From Verrucomicrobia bacterium CG1_02_43_26 (GTDB lineage Bacteria; Verrucomicrobiota; Verrucomicrobiia; Opitutales; CG1-02-43-26), in NCBI GenBank assembly GCA_001872735.1, contig MNWT01000005.1:130001-194000 (forward strand): a DNA stretch of 64,000 nucleotides, given 5' to 3'. The position numbers and the translations under genes are program-made. Positions 1 to 8,604 of this stretch are shown here, piece after piece. The notes beneath the pieces are model-generated. The model was not told the DNA's origin. It searched no databases and saw only the letters and a list, made by a program, of their open reading frames with translations. Within the stretch, counting starts at the first letter, position 1. Every line of letters starts with the position of its first letter.

Positions 1-657
1 CCGGATGAAAACGTACGTCGTGCGCTTAATCTAATCTTTTTACTCCACGCAGATCACGAACAAAACTGTAGTACTTCAACCGTTCGCATGGTCGCTTCGG
101 GGGGTGCTAATTTATTTGCATCTGTAGCCGCTGGCGTATGCGCTTTATGGGGCCCACTACATGGCGGCGCTAATATGGCTGTGATACAAATGCTTCAAGA
201 AATCCATGCCTCCGGCGATGATGGCTCCAAGTTTATTGAACGTGCCAAAAGCGGCCAAGAGCGCCTTATGGGCTTTGGGCACCGGGTTTATAAACACTAT
301 GACCCTCGCGCTAAAATCCTTCGCGATGCTGCGGCCAAAGTGCTCGATAACTTGGGCATGAAAAAGGATCCTCTTCTCGACATCGCTCGTCACTTAGAGG
401 AAAAAGCATTAAGTGATGATTACTTTGTTTCCAGAAAGCTCTACCCCAATGTAGACTTCTATAGTGGCATTATCTTGCAAGCGCTGGACATCCCGCTGGA
501 CATGTTTACGGTCATCTTCGCGATTGGGCGCCTCCCTGGCTGGATTGCCCACTGGAAAGAAGTTGCGGAAGACCCTCATGCCCGCATTCATAGGCCAAGA
601 CAGATCTATATGGGCGAAGCTAAGCGAGAGTTTGTACCGTTGGAAGAACGGGGGTAA
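1..657 (+). CDS. gltA: Citrate synthase, C-terminal part (5' end outside window)
   Basis: The frame is open from base 1, so the N-terminal part lies upstream of the window; 218 residues are visible. Citrate synthase condenses oxaloacetate and acetyl-CoA in the TCA cycle. The sequence holds the family blocks [21 protein letters not shown] (catalytic His, visible residue 54), [13 protein letters not shown] (second active-site His) and VDFYSG (catalytic Asp). It ends in the usual PRQIYMG-type tail. A strong hairpin terminator follows the stop codon, so this is the last gene of its transcript. The internal ATG at 88 is not the true start, because conserved residues precede it. Confidence 0.97.
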   Translation, partial: PDENVRRALNLIFLLHADHEQNCSTSTVRMVASGGANLFASVAAGVCALWGPLHGGANMAVIQMLQEIHASGDDGSKFIERAKSGQERLMGFGHRVYKHYDPRAKILRDAAAKVLDNLGMKKDPLLDIARHLEEKALSDDYFVSRKLYPNVDFYSGIILQALDIPLDMFTVIFAIGRLPGWIAHWKEVAEDPHARIHRPRQIYMGEAKREFVPLEERG

Positions 658-710
658 CTCATTGCTCTTTTAGTTTTCAACTCTCGCGCACGTATTAACA
701 GCAGAGTTTA

Positions 711-745
711 AAAAAAAGAAGCGTTTTAGAACGCTTCTTTTTTTT
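711..745 (+). terminator. Rho-independent terminator after citrate synthase
   Basis: A perfect 10-bp stem AAGAAGCGTT/AACGCTTCTT (716-725 with 730-739) with loop TTAG is flanked by an A-run on the left and a T-run on the right. The A/T symmetry means it could also act on the minus strand, but it sits directly downstream of the plus-strand gltA. Confidence 0.9.
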
Positions 746-816
746 AGGAATCCTCAGTGCTGAAAATTTAGGCTATTCCCTATAGTTATGAAAAGCATAC
801 CGAAACGTAAAATATA

Positions 817-845
817 TTGACAGATAAAATAAAAAAAAGTATAAT
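817..845 (+). promoter_or_regulatory. Consensus sigma-70 promoter
   Basis: TTGACA at 817-822 and TATAAT at 840-845 are separated by exactly 17 bp, a perfect match to the housekeeping consensus. Transcription would start near 852, about 26 bases before the ATG of the adenosine-deaminase-like gene. Confidence 0.85.
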
Positions 846-877
846 TGTAACACTTTTTTCAAACCTATTAAATACTT

Positions 878-2452
878 ATGGCACTCTTAAAAAATTACCT
901 AGCAACACCCCTTCTTCTATTTTTAACGGCAACAAGCGTGCTCACTGCCAACACGGTAACTCTAGAAGAAAAGCTGAATCATCAATTTGAGATGTATGAA
1001 CGTCTTCGTAATGAAACCATTACCTGTTTAACTCCGGAAATGAAGGAGATTCCTTTTACCAGGGCCGAATGGGAGGTTTTTCTGATGCCTTCAAAGGAAA
1101 TGCAATTTCAATCAAAGGACTTAAATGACCTCAAAGCTTTTCATACTGAAATTGCAGAGCGTGCAAGACTTCAATATGCAGGGAATTCAGTGATTGATTT
1201 AACTTTATTGCGCAACAACCACCGTTTATTAAAGCAGTTTACAAACGAGCTCCCTAAGGGTGGAATGCTTCACGTACACCCCTATGGCACTCTCGATCGC
1301 CAGATGGCAAAAACGATTCTACTCAAGCATGATCCTATCCTCGATGGACAAAAGTTGTTAAACAACATCCGAAGCGATGAGCAAATATTGCTTTATAATA
1401 ATGAGTTTCGTTTTTTACAAACGCTCATTCCCGGAAAACGTTTCTCAGAACTATCTAGCGCGGATAAGGAAACCTTTCTTAACCTGCTTTTTATGCCTTC
1501 TAATCCTAAGTTTGATCACCCGTTTGAACGTTTTTCGGCATCTTTTATTTTCATAGCGGCTGTTGCAAAATCAGTACCGGGTGGCAAAAAAATAGTGATC
1601 CAAGATTTTTTAATGAAGGCCTACGCCGAGGGTATACGATATGTCGAATTCACGGACAACGTCAAAGCAACGCCTGAAGATATAGCTGAAAAAAATAAGT
1701 GGTCTGAGGAGCTTTACAAAGCAACGGGGGTAATCGTACGTTGGAACGCAAGCTTTAAGCGGGTGGATGATCCAAGGGAAAATGCTGAAAGGATCAATGA
1801 CTTGATTCAGTTAACGAGTACTGGCATGCCTGGATCAATCGTTGGAATAGATTTATTAGGGAACGAGCGTAATACCCCTGCACTAGAAACGGGCTATTTA
1901 ATTTATGCTCCCTTAAACGCTTCCATTAAGGGCAAACACCCTCAAAAAAACACCTCTTATTTAAAGCGCACCATTCATGCGGGCGAAATTGGCCATGTCC
2001 ATAACGTCAGAGACGCGCTTATACTGGGCACGGATAGAATCGGGCATGGTGTTCTCCTAGTAAATGACCCCGTGACACTCGAGTACGCGCGCCGAAAGCA
2101 GCTCCCTATCGAAATCAATTTGCACAGCAACCTGAAGCTTCAAAGCATTCGAGATTATTCCGAACACCCATTCCTCCTTTACCTCAGACTAGGTCTTCCC
2201 GTAAGTCTCTCGACCGATGATGAAGGGATTCTTGAGACTAATATTTCAAACGAATTCGCCATCGCAATCGAAAACACGGATATCTCCTACGCCGAGCTCA
2301 AGCAGCTGGCTTACAACTCAATCACCACTTCGTTTGCTTCGGAGGATGTTAAAAAGCAATTGATTGCTGATTTAGATACCAGGTTTAAGGTGTTTGAGGA
2401 AAAGTGGCTTCCTGTCTTAGGCGGTCAAATTTCAGTATTGCAAGGCAGTTGA
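878..2452 (+). CDS. Secreted adenosine deaminase-like metal-dependent hydrolase
   Basis: 524 residues. The N-terminus is a typical signal peptide (hydrophobic core LLLFLTATSVLTA, cleavage near residue 24), so the enzyme is probably periplasmic or secreted. The rest is an adenosine/AMP deaminase TIM barrel. Visible motifs are HVH at 132-134 (metal ligands), HAGE at 367-370 (catalytic Glu370), an IGHG His, and STDDEG with D447 and D448 (metal and catalytic Asp). The long N-terminal region before the barrel and the secretion signal resemble ADGF/CECR1-type extracellular deaminases more than cytoplasmic Add. The likely reaction is deamination of adenosine or a related purine nucleoside, but substrate is inferred. 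It is a single gene behind its own consensus promoter. Confidence 0.82.
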   Translation: MALLKNYLATPLLLFLTATSVLTANTVTLEEKLNHQFEMYERLRNETITCLTPEMKEIPFTRAEWEVFLMPSKEMQFQSKDLNDLKAFHTEIAERARLQYAGNSVIDLTLLRNNHRLLKQFTNELPKGGMLHVHPYGTLDRQMAKTILLKHDPILDGQKLLNNIRSDEQILLYNNEFRFLQTLIPGKRFSELSSADKETFLNLLFMPSNPKFDHPFERFSASFIFIAAVAKSVPGGKKIVIQDFLMKAYAEGIRYVEFTDNVKATPEDIAEKNKWSEELYKATGVIVRWNASFKRVDDPRENAERINDLIQLTSTGMPGSIVGIDLLGNERNTPALETGYLIYAPLNASIKGKHPQKNTSYLKRTIHAGEIGHVHNVRDALILGTDRIGHGVLLVNDPVTLEYARRKQLPIEINLHSNLKLQSIRDYSEHPFLLYLRLGLPVSLSTDDEGILETNISNEFAIAIENTDISYAELKQLAYNSITTSFASEDVKKQLIADLDTRFKVFEEKWLPVLGGQISVLQGS

Positions 2453-2497
2453 TAAAAAATCGCCTTGCACCGTCTCTCTCAATGAATTCAGCAAGAT

Positions 2498-3931
2498 TTA
2501 TATCGCCCCAATCACCCGACTATAAAAGCGCCCACCGGTTCTGGTAACCCGTAGAATTGTCGTCTTGCCATCTTGCACAGCCACAACAGGGGAAACACCC
2601 TGTGCGCTTGGGTGGTCCAGATTAAAGGTATATTCTCCGGCTGGTATAAAGTAATCGCCTACCTGCACGTTGTCCGGAAGGGTCAACCAGCTGCGTCTGT
2701 CCGCGCGTTCACTTAACAGGGCTCCTATCGCAGTCACAAGACCCAGTACAGAGTCTTGTTTCTGCGCCTGGCGTTGTATCTGGTCTTTGACAACGATTCG
2801 GATCACTTGGCGTATAAATATCCCGCTGTACTCTTCCATCAGCGCTTTCACCGCTAGGGCTCGAACAGTACAAATATTCTCTGTCTTACCCAGCAGGCGG
2901 TTATTGTGGAGTAAAGACATAGAATAGGCCGGCGTAATATCGCTTGAGTAATAGGGCATCGCGATCGTATAGGAAATTCCGTTCCAGAAAAAGGGGATCA
3001 TCAGCTGTTCTTTCATCGGCACAAAACCGTCTTCATACACAACCACCAATCGGCCGTCCCCTGCCCTGGGTTTCTGTGGGTTCACTTTACCGAAGAGTTT
3101 CCCATAATGCTCTAGGTCATCTTCAAAGCGCATAGATTCCGCCAATCTAAAGACGGAGTCCACCGCATACTTGTTTTCCGGGTAAATCTCCACAGCTTTC
3201 TTATAGGATATCAGCGCATTGTTTGGGTCATTATCCATCTCATATAGCACACCGGACAAATAAAAGGTAAAGGCATTCTGAAAGGAGTTTTTTACGCCAC
3301 TTGCGGCAAAGGCCATATCCGCGTAGGCCTTGGAAAAACCCGCTTCGTTGGTCGCAGAGCTCACTTGGTGTTTCTTCGCTTCGTCTTGAACCTTAGCAAC
3401 TTCTTTTTCGTTCTGCTGCAGAGCATACGTTTGCTCATTATTAGCGCGGCGCACTTCCACCATCGCTCCTTCCAACTTCCCAAGCTCTAGGTAATTGAGT
3501 GTCTGGAAGCTGTGTAAAAATACCTTTTCGTAGCCGTAGCCGGTGTAGGGTATCGCATTATCATTGGTTAACAGGCTAGCTCCGATAGACCCCAAACTTG
3601 AGGCGGAAATACTCGCTTTCATCTGGTTTTCTTCAATCACTTTAGCGGCGTTTTCATAGTCTTCTATGCTCCACTCGATCTTTTTGTCGAGTTCGGATAC
3701 GCGGGCTCTTTCTTGTAAATAGAGTATCTTGTCTGATGTCTTCACTTTAGGGGTCAACGCATCATAGGCTTCCATCGGCCTATCCTCCTGCACCATCTTG
3801 CGAACGGGTTCCAATTGTGATGGATAGCTTGTAAACAAGCTCGTGGTTGAGCACCCTCCTGTAAATAATAACACACTACCGGTTACTATTCCTATAATAG
3901 CCCAACGTCCTATCCCCTTCTTCTGTCTCAT
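2498..3931 (-). CDS. COG3014-like lipoprotein with TPR segment
   Basis: 477 residues. The N-terminus has basic residues, a hydrophobic stretch and a lipobox-like FTGGC with the modifiable Cys27, so an outer-membrane or periplasmic lipoprotein is likely. The middle has helical repeat character, with a TPR-like unit near residues 225-255 (ALISYKKAVEIYPEN). The overall sequence resembles the uncharacterised family COG3014. It lies 33 bp downstream of a CsgG-like gene on the same strand, and related lipoproteins are often found next to CsgG/LpoB-type genes. The molecular function is unknown; a cell-envelope role is inferred from context. Confidence 0.65.
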   Translation of the reverse strand: MRQKKGIGRWAIIGIVTGSVLLFTGGCSTTSLFTSYPSQLEPVRKMVQEDRPMEAYDALTPKVKTSDKILYLQERARVSELDKKIEWSIEDYENAAKVIEENQMKASISASSLGSIGASLLTNDNAIPYTGYGYEKVFLHSFQTLNYLELGKLEGAMVEVRRANNEQTYALQQNEKEVAKVQDEAKKHQVSSATNEAGFSKAYADMAFAASGVKNSFQNAFTFYLSGVLYEMDNDPNNALISYKKAVEIYPENKYAVDSVFRLAESMRFEDDLEHYGKLFGKVNPQKPRAGDGRLVVVYEDGFVPMKEQLMIPFFWNGISYTIAMPYYSSDITPAYSMSLLHNNRLLGKTENICTVRALAVKALMEEYSGIFIRQVIRIVVKDQIQRQAQKQDSVLGLVTAIGALLSERADRRSWLTLPDNVQVGDYFIPAGEYTFNLDHPSAQGVSPVVAVQDGKTTILRVTRTGGRFYSRVIGAI

Positions 3932-3964
3932 ACCTTACCCCTCGTTTTACTTAAATCATTATCG

Positions 3965-4912
3965 TCACCAATTCACGGGTTTATCAGAGGAAAGGGGGGA
4001 AACGGGTCTTTCTTCTATGTTCGCGTGAATGTACTTTTCTTGGGGTAATCTACAAACATAGCCAACGGCAAAGGGGGCTGCCGAGCTCACTAAATCTGCC
4101 ACCGCAAACTTAGGCATAATACGGCTCACTCGTACCGCGCCAATTTGGCGCTCCTGAGTCCCTAGAAATTCTCCGGTATCCGGATTCACGATCTTCTCTC
4201 CCGTTTCAAACACATCCAACACAGAGCCTATTTTAAATACAGATCCCTCGCCCTGGTTCAAGTAAACTTGCTGTTTGTCTATCGATGCTATCTTAATCGG
4301 GCTGATGGTATTCGATATTTCGTTAACGAGGCGTTTCACGGTCCACTCTTTCAACAGATTCATGAAAGATAGCGGCGTAGTTCTGGAATACTGGGTTACG
4401 CGCTCAAGTGCTTCTTGGTTCACTTTCTTGGACAAAACAATCTCAGATGTCGCTACGTCCACAATGCGCATACTCACAATCATCCGCCCGGTCAGTTCCG
4501 TAACGGTTACATTAGAGGATTCAAATCGCATGGGTCTTTCCTCTGCTTCTACAAGCTCTATATCTCCGTATACCAAATACTGCGCGCCTATTTCTTTCCC
4601 AAAGGCACTCATGCCGCCAGCCGTCATAGAGGAAAACTTCTTTTCTTCTTCCAATGCTTTTAAACGGCTTCCTTGGCGCTCTACTACTTTAAAGTTCGGG
4701 TTATTCACCAGGGCTGTGATCACTTCGGATGTTAAATACTCCGTATCCTTCTGAGACCACTTCATATTCGTAAACTGCTTGCTCATCGAAATCGTAACAT
4801 CCGTGCTTTTAAAGGGGATCACTGCCACTGTTTTTACATCGGTTGCTGCCAGTAGCGTTGAACCCATTACAACGCCTAAGAATAAGGATAGCCAAAAAAA
4901 TTGTTTTTTCAT
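3965..4912 (-). CDS. CsgG-family periplasmic/outer-membrane protein
   Basis: 315 residues with a signal peptide (cleavage near LLAA at 20-23) followed at once by the CsgG-type beta strand KTVAVIPF. The fold signature continues with NPNFKVVER, GAQYLVYGDIELVE and VDVATSEIVLSKKV. CsgG proteins form curli secretion pores, while relatives such as LpoB or HfaB act in envelope assembly. Unlike E. coli CsgG, no lipobox Cys is seen. A second domain (residues about 205-290, with GSVFKIGSVLDVFE and GAVRVSRIMPKFAVADL) looks like a small beta-rich module. It is the first gene of a two-gene unit with the COG3014-like lipoprotein. No csgA-like amyloid subunit is present nearby, so curli secretion is not supported. 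Confidence 0.75.
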   Translation of the reverse strand: MKKQFFWLSLFLGVVMGSTLLAATDVKTVAVIPFKSTDVTISMSKQFTNMKWSQKDTEYLTSEVITALVNNPNFKVVERQGSRLKALEEEKKFSSMTAGGMSAFGKEIGAQYLVYGDIELVEAEERPMRFESSNVTVTELTGRMIVSMRIVDVATSEIVLSKKVNQEALERVTQYSRTTPLSFMNLLKEWTVKRLVNEISNTISPIKIASIDKQQVYLNQGEGSVFKIGSVLDVFETGEKIVNPDTGEFLGTQERQIGAVRVSRIMPKFAVADLVSSAAPFAVGYVCRLPQEKYIHANIEERPVSPLSSDKPVNW

Positions 4913-4983
4913 AAAATAGTGGTAGATTCAGTTAAATTAATTAAAATCCATTGAATATAAATTTGTTATAAAAATTATGACCT

Positions 4984-5322
4984 ATGAACCACGAAATTTC
5001 AACAGCATTTTTTAAGGGCGAATCTGAGGAAAAATACAAGTTTACCGTCTATAATTGGGACATCATTTTCCGTGAAGGCCTTCGTGGTGTCTACATTTTC
5101 GGCAAACGGTTTAAAAACTCAGATGGTAACTTTACCCTTAATCCCATTTTTATCGGCGAAATGAAGGATCTCCACTTCTTGCAGGGCTATCACCGAAAAA
5201 TGGACTGTATCATGAAAAATGGAGCCAACTGCAAATGCATCTACGCCGTCCAAAATGACGCAAGACGAGTTGCAATTTGCCAAGACTTGATTGATAATTG
5301 CGATCCACCGTGTAACGATTAA
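4984..5322 (+). CDS. Degenerate GIY-YIG-like small protein
   Basis: 112 residues, no signal peptide. It reads like a GIY-YIG nuclease fold: GVY (35-37), FIG (56-58, in place of YIG), KDL (61-63), His70, a run with RRVAI (94-98), DLI (101-103) and the usual PPCN ending (108-111). Two catalytic positions are changed: the Arg expected after DLxx is Leu66, and the Glu expected before DLI is Cys99. Nuclease activity is therefore doubtful, and a binding role is possible. It is followed 10 bp later by a CsgG/PEGA gene and is divergent from another CsgG gene. I judge the fold from motif spacing only. Confidence 0.6.
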   Translation: MNHEISTAFFKGESEEKYKFTVYNWDIIFREGLRGVYIFGKRFKNSDGNFTLNPIFIGEMKDLHFLQGYHRKMDCIMKNGANCKCIYAVQNDARRVAICQDLIDNCDPPCND

Positions 5323-5332
5323 ATAACTATTT

Positions 5333-6457
5333 ATGAAAAGCATACTCACCTCACTCCTTTTCCTGGCAACATTTCCCCTCTTCTCCTTCGCGGATGAAAA
5401 CATAGACCAACAGCCACACGATATTGGCATCGCCGTTTTAGATTTCGATAACCGTACGGGCCCCTCTGGTCAACGCATCGTCCCCGGCATCTATTTTGAT
5501 CAGCAGGACAAACGAGGGTTTGAAAACACCGCAGAAACCTACGTACAAGATGGCAAAAAGGTACAACGTGTGCGCCAAGAGGATATTTATAAGGGCGAAG
5601 TCAATCGTCTCACAGAAATCAGCCCCGGACAGTGGACGCTTCCAGCTTCCGCAAATGCCATCGCCGCGGACGAGCTTAGTGCCTCCCTTAGTGAACTTCC
5701 GGACTACAGCATCATGCGTTCTAAAAGAATAGCAGACCCGGACGATACCGCCAACCTCATCAAATATTACCGAAAAGACAACGCCCGTTACATCATCACC
5801 GGCAGTCTCAGCAACTACCGCATCGACCGCAAAACAATTAACGCCTACGGCATAGATCGCACAACAGCCACCACCACGATCACCATAGACGTTAAGGTAA
5901 TCGACACCCAAACGGGCAAAATTGTCTACCAAGACTCCCCCACCCAAGTCATCACCACCGCTATACCCGGAGAGGTATCCGACTTTAGCGAAGTATACGA
6001 CTGGCAAGGCATCTTAAGAACCGTTGTCCGCAACGCATCCGGCAACATGATCATAGCGCTCACCCGCCTAAACCCCTATCAACTGAACGTCACGCCAGGC
6101 TCCACCTATGTCCCTCCCTCAAAAGCCACCTATACCCTCGCCGAACGCGAACTGGCTAACCCCATTCCCACAGTCGTCATAAAAATAGACTCCACTCCCC
6201 AAGGCGCGGACATCCTCCTAGACGGGGTATTTGTCGGCAACACCCCCGCTCAAATCAAAGTCTCCGAAGGCGAAAAGAAGCTCACATTAAAACTTCGCGG
6301 CTACACTCCCTGGGAAAACACCATCTTCGCCACCAACAATTTCACAGCCAAGCCAAAGCTACAAAAGGCAAGCGAACCACAAGAAGCGCCCCCTTTACCC
6401 AAAAACACGGGCATCCCTAGCCACGATAAAAAGGATATCAGCATCGAGGTGAAGTAG
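5333..6457 (+). CDS. CsgG-like exported protein with C-terminal PEGA domain
   Basis: 374 residues. A signal peptide (about residues 1-20, ending near FSFA) precedes a CsgG-like domain that starts with IGIAVLDFDNRTG and contains DNARYIITGSLSNYRI and VKVIDTQTGKIVYQD. Residues about 280-345 form a PEGA domain (STPQGADILLDGVFVGNTP, LRGYTPWENT), a beta-sandwich found in surface and cell-wall-associated proteins. A Pro/Lys-rich tail follows. Together with the opposite-strand CsgG-like protein and COG3014-like lipoprotein it suggests an envelope assembly or anchoring complex. The coding strand is rich in C at third positions. Exact function is unknown. Confidence 0.75.
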   Translation: MKSILTSLLFLATFPLFSFADENIDQQPHDIGIAVLDFDNRTGPSGQRIVPGIYFDQQDKRGFENTAETYVQDGKKVQRVRQEDIYKGEVNRLTEISPGQWTLPASANAIAADELSASLSELPDYSIMRSKRIADPDDTANLIKYYRKDNARYIITGSLSNYRIDRKTINAYGIDRTTATTTITIDVKVIDTQTGKIVYQDSPTQVITTAIPGEVSDFSEVYDWQGILRTVVRNASGNMIIALTRLNPYQLNVTPGSTYVPPSKATYTLAERELANPIPTVVIKIDSTPQGADILLDGVFVGNTPAQIKVSEGEKKLTLKLRGYTPWENTIFATNNFTAKPKLQKASEPQEAPPLPKNTGIPSHDKKDISIEVK

Positions 6458-6491
6458 GGTGAAGGTATTTCTTTGAATATTACTTCTCCCT

Positions 6492-7685
6492 TCAAGAACA
6501 ACACTCTTCCGTCTTGCAACCAGTAACGGCATCCTTACAACCCACTGCATTCGGATTAAAATAATACCGATACGTCTTCCCGTCATAGTTGCGTAATAAA
6601 ATAGATTCCTCAGTCAATTCCTCAACATAATCCGGGTTGATGGGGATTTTGCCACCACCACCAGGCGCATCTATTACATATTGCGGAATGGAATAGCCCG
6701 TTGTATGCCCTCGCAACCCACGTATCAGCTCGATACCCTTCTCAATCGCAGTCCTAAAATGAGCGCTACCCGTTATGAGATCACATTGGTATAGGTAATA
6801 AGGCCTCACCCGCATCATCAGTAAACGGTGTATGAGGGACTTCATGGTCTCCAGATCATCGTTAACCCCATCTAATAATACAGACTGGTTCCCCAGAGGC
6901 GTACCGGAGCACGTTAATCGCTCACAAGCTTCTCGCAAAGCATACGTACACTCATGCGGATGGTTCACGTGAATACTCATCCAAATCGGGCCATGTTTCT
7001 TAAGAATACTACATAAATTATCCGTAATACGCTGGGGAAGGAATATAGGAATTCGAGAGCCTATTCTAATAAACTCCACATGCGGAATCGCTCTCAATCT
7101 CCCCAACAAATAATCCAGCTTGTTATCCGAAAGGAGCAGCGGATCCCCCCCGCTTAACAAAACATCTCTTACTTCCGGATGTTCCTCAATATATTTTAAC
7201 CCGCTTTCAAACTCAGGGTGAAAATTATAATCCTGCGCATTAGAAACAAGACGGCTTCTCGTACAGTAGCGGCAATAAGCAGCACACCGATCCGTCACCA
7301 AAAAGAGCACACGATCCGGATAACGGTGAACCAGCCCGGGGGCAACCATAGAGCCTTCTTCCCCAACAGGATCCAGTAATTCTTCCGGTGCGACAAATGT
7401 CTCGTCCTCACGGGGAATCACTTGTTTACGCATCGGGCAATCCGGGTTTTCACGGTCGATTAGGTTAAAATAGTAGGGCGTAATCGCAAGCGCCAATTTC
7501 TTTCCAGCAAACAGACAACCCGCTCGCTCTGAGGGTGTTAACTTTATTCCTGTCTTCTCCAGCTGCTCTAAGGAAGTTATCCGATTCTTCAGCTGCCATA
7601 CCCAATTATTCCAATCCTTTGGATCCACATCCTGCCAGAGGCCTTGCCCCTGGTACCAATTTACCAAGCTGTCTTGCGGGTACAT
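6492..7685 (-). CDS. kamA: Lysine 2,3-aminomutase (radical SAM, PLP)
   Basis: 397 residues from the ATG at 7685. The enzyme converts L-lysine to beta-lysine, using a 4Fe-4S cluster, SAM and PLP. The cluster motif CxxxCxxC is C134, C138 and C141. The PLP lysine is K346 in PGGGGK, and the substrate-binding aspartates are D302 and D339. These keep the same spacing as the Clostridium enzyme residues 125/129/132, 337, 293 and 330, which I recall from the literature. The C-terminus is Cys-rich (GCK..GCKTEECCS). A longer frame to 7778 would need a TTG start and would cover a promoter, so the ATG is preferred. No beta-lysine acetyltransferase gene (ablB) is adjacent, so the use of the product (osmolyte, EF-P modification or lysine catabolism) is open. 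Confidence 0.93.
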   Translation of the reverse strand: MYPQDSLVNWYQGQGLWQDVDPKDWNNWVWQLKNRITSLEQLEKTGIKLTPSERAGCLFAGKKLALAITPYYFNLIDRENPDCPMRKQVIPREDETFVAPEELLDPVGEEGSMVAPGLVHRYPDRVLFLVTDRCAAYCRYCTRSRLVSNAQDYNFHPEFESGLKYIEEHPEVRDVLLSGGDPLLLSDNKLDYLLGRLRAIPHVEFIRIGSRIPIFLPQRITDNLCSILKKHGPIWMSIHVNHPHECTYALREACERLTCSGTPLGNQSVLLDGVNDDLETMKSLIHRLLMMRVRPYYLYQCDLITGSAHFRTAIEKGIELIRGLRGHTTGYSIPQYVIDAPGGGGKIPINPDYVEELTEESILLRNYDGKTYRYYFNPNAVGCKDAVTGCKTEECCS

Positions 7686-7694
7686 ATGTGTGCT

Positions 7695-7723
7695 ATAATA
7701 ATTATTATTACAAGGCAGATCAA
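7695..7723 (-). promoter_or_regulatory. Candidate sigma-70 promoter for lysine 2,3-aminomutase
   Basis: On the minus strand TTGATC (7718-7723) and TATTAT (7695-7700) are 17 bp apart. The start of transcription would fall near 7688, only a few bases before the ATG at 7685, which would give a nearly leaderless mRNA. The -35 box is a 4/6 match and the -10 a 5/6 match. Confidence 0.45.
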
Positions 7724-7854
7724 TGCTCTTTTCGTAGGAAATAACCCTCTGCCTAAAATTGAGACTATTAGAGCTCAAGTATTAACATACAAGAACTCTA
7801 GAATACCCTCCTAAAAACCATGCAAGGCTTAGAGATCGAACGGTTGCGCGGTTA

Positions 7855-8436
7855 TTATGGCGCTATAGTTCTACTAAACAGCTGTCCCATTGTATACCTA
7901 TCGAAACTGAAATAGATCGCTGCTAAATCACGAGTTCCGACCCAAAAATCCGTATGAATTTCAGCAGGGGCTTTTCTATAAGAGGGGGCTGTCACGTTCG
8001 TTACATTAGCTTCTAAAGTTACCCGCAGGGGAGCATGATACAATTCATCAAGCTTTATCTTATAATCAACATGTACAGTTGCAACAGGTGAATCCTCGTG
8101 ATAAATCCGATTTGTCATTGTAAAGGTTCCCGCGATTCGCACTTTGTCCACAGTGTAATGCTGTTTCGTTTCAGGGTTAATATAATTATCTGCTTGAGGG
8201 AAACGCGTTATTTTTTGCACAACATTCTGTTTACTCCCATCCGGTGCAATCGCGTCAATAAAAGTGACCGTTAAATTAACATCAGAAAACGAATGCCTAT
8301 CAGTATGATCAACGTGTAAAACGGGTGTCCTAAACTTATATTTATCCACCTTGGCCGCATATGCATCAGCAAATTGAACACCAAATAATAGACCCGCAAC
8401 GATCAAAAGATTAAAAATTCTATATTTACTTCTCAT
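7855..8436 (-). CDS. Exported protein of unknown function
   Basis: 193 residues from the ATG at 8436. This start gives a clean signal peptide (MRSKYRIFNLL, hydrophobic core, cleavage after ADAYA near residue 28), whereas the upstream in-frame ATG at 8493 adds 19 residues that spoil it. The mature part is rich in alternating hydrophobic and charged residues (VNLTVTFIDAI, VATVHVDYKIKLDEL, VTLEANVTNV), suggesting an all-beta periplasmic domain. No family was recognised. It is a single gene, divergent from the SMR transporter set. Confidence 0.65.
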   Translation of the reverse strand: MRSKYRIFNLLIVAGLLFGVQFADAYAAKVDKYKFRTPVLHVDHTDRHSFSDVNLTVTFIDAIAPDGSKQNVVQKITRFPQADNYINPETKQHYTVDKVRIAGTFTMTNRIYHEDSPVATVHVDYKIKLDELYHAPLRVTLEANVTNVTAPSYRKAPAEIHTDFWVGTRDLAAIYFSFDRYTMGQLFSRTIAP

Positions 8437-8604
8437 ACCCAGACGTAATCCACTTTTTAAAATTATCAAGCTACCACAGTACATAAAATCCACTTTTCAC
8501 TACAATTCCTTGACTTTTAGCACTCCCCTTATCACTATTACGTTAGAGCATTTCCTCTATTATTCCTTAACAAACCATATCTTCCACAACCCATAAATGT
8601 AATT

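Noticed and set aside
4275..4754. 159-codon open frame on the plus strand
   Set aside because: Antisense of the CsgG-like gene with no independent evidence.
5438..6007. 189-codon open frame on the minus strand
   Set aside because: Antisense of the CsgG/PEGA gene; composition reflects the C-rich coding strand.
8494..8604. Guanidine riboswitch before the SMR genes
   Set aside because: No paired ACGR-loop hairpins or ykkC-like structure could be recognised in this 111-bp region.
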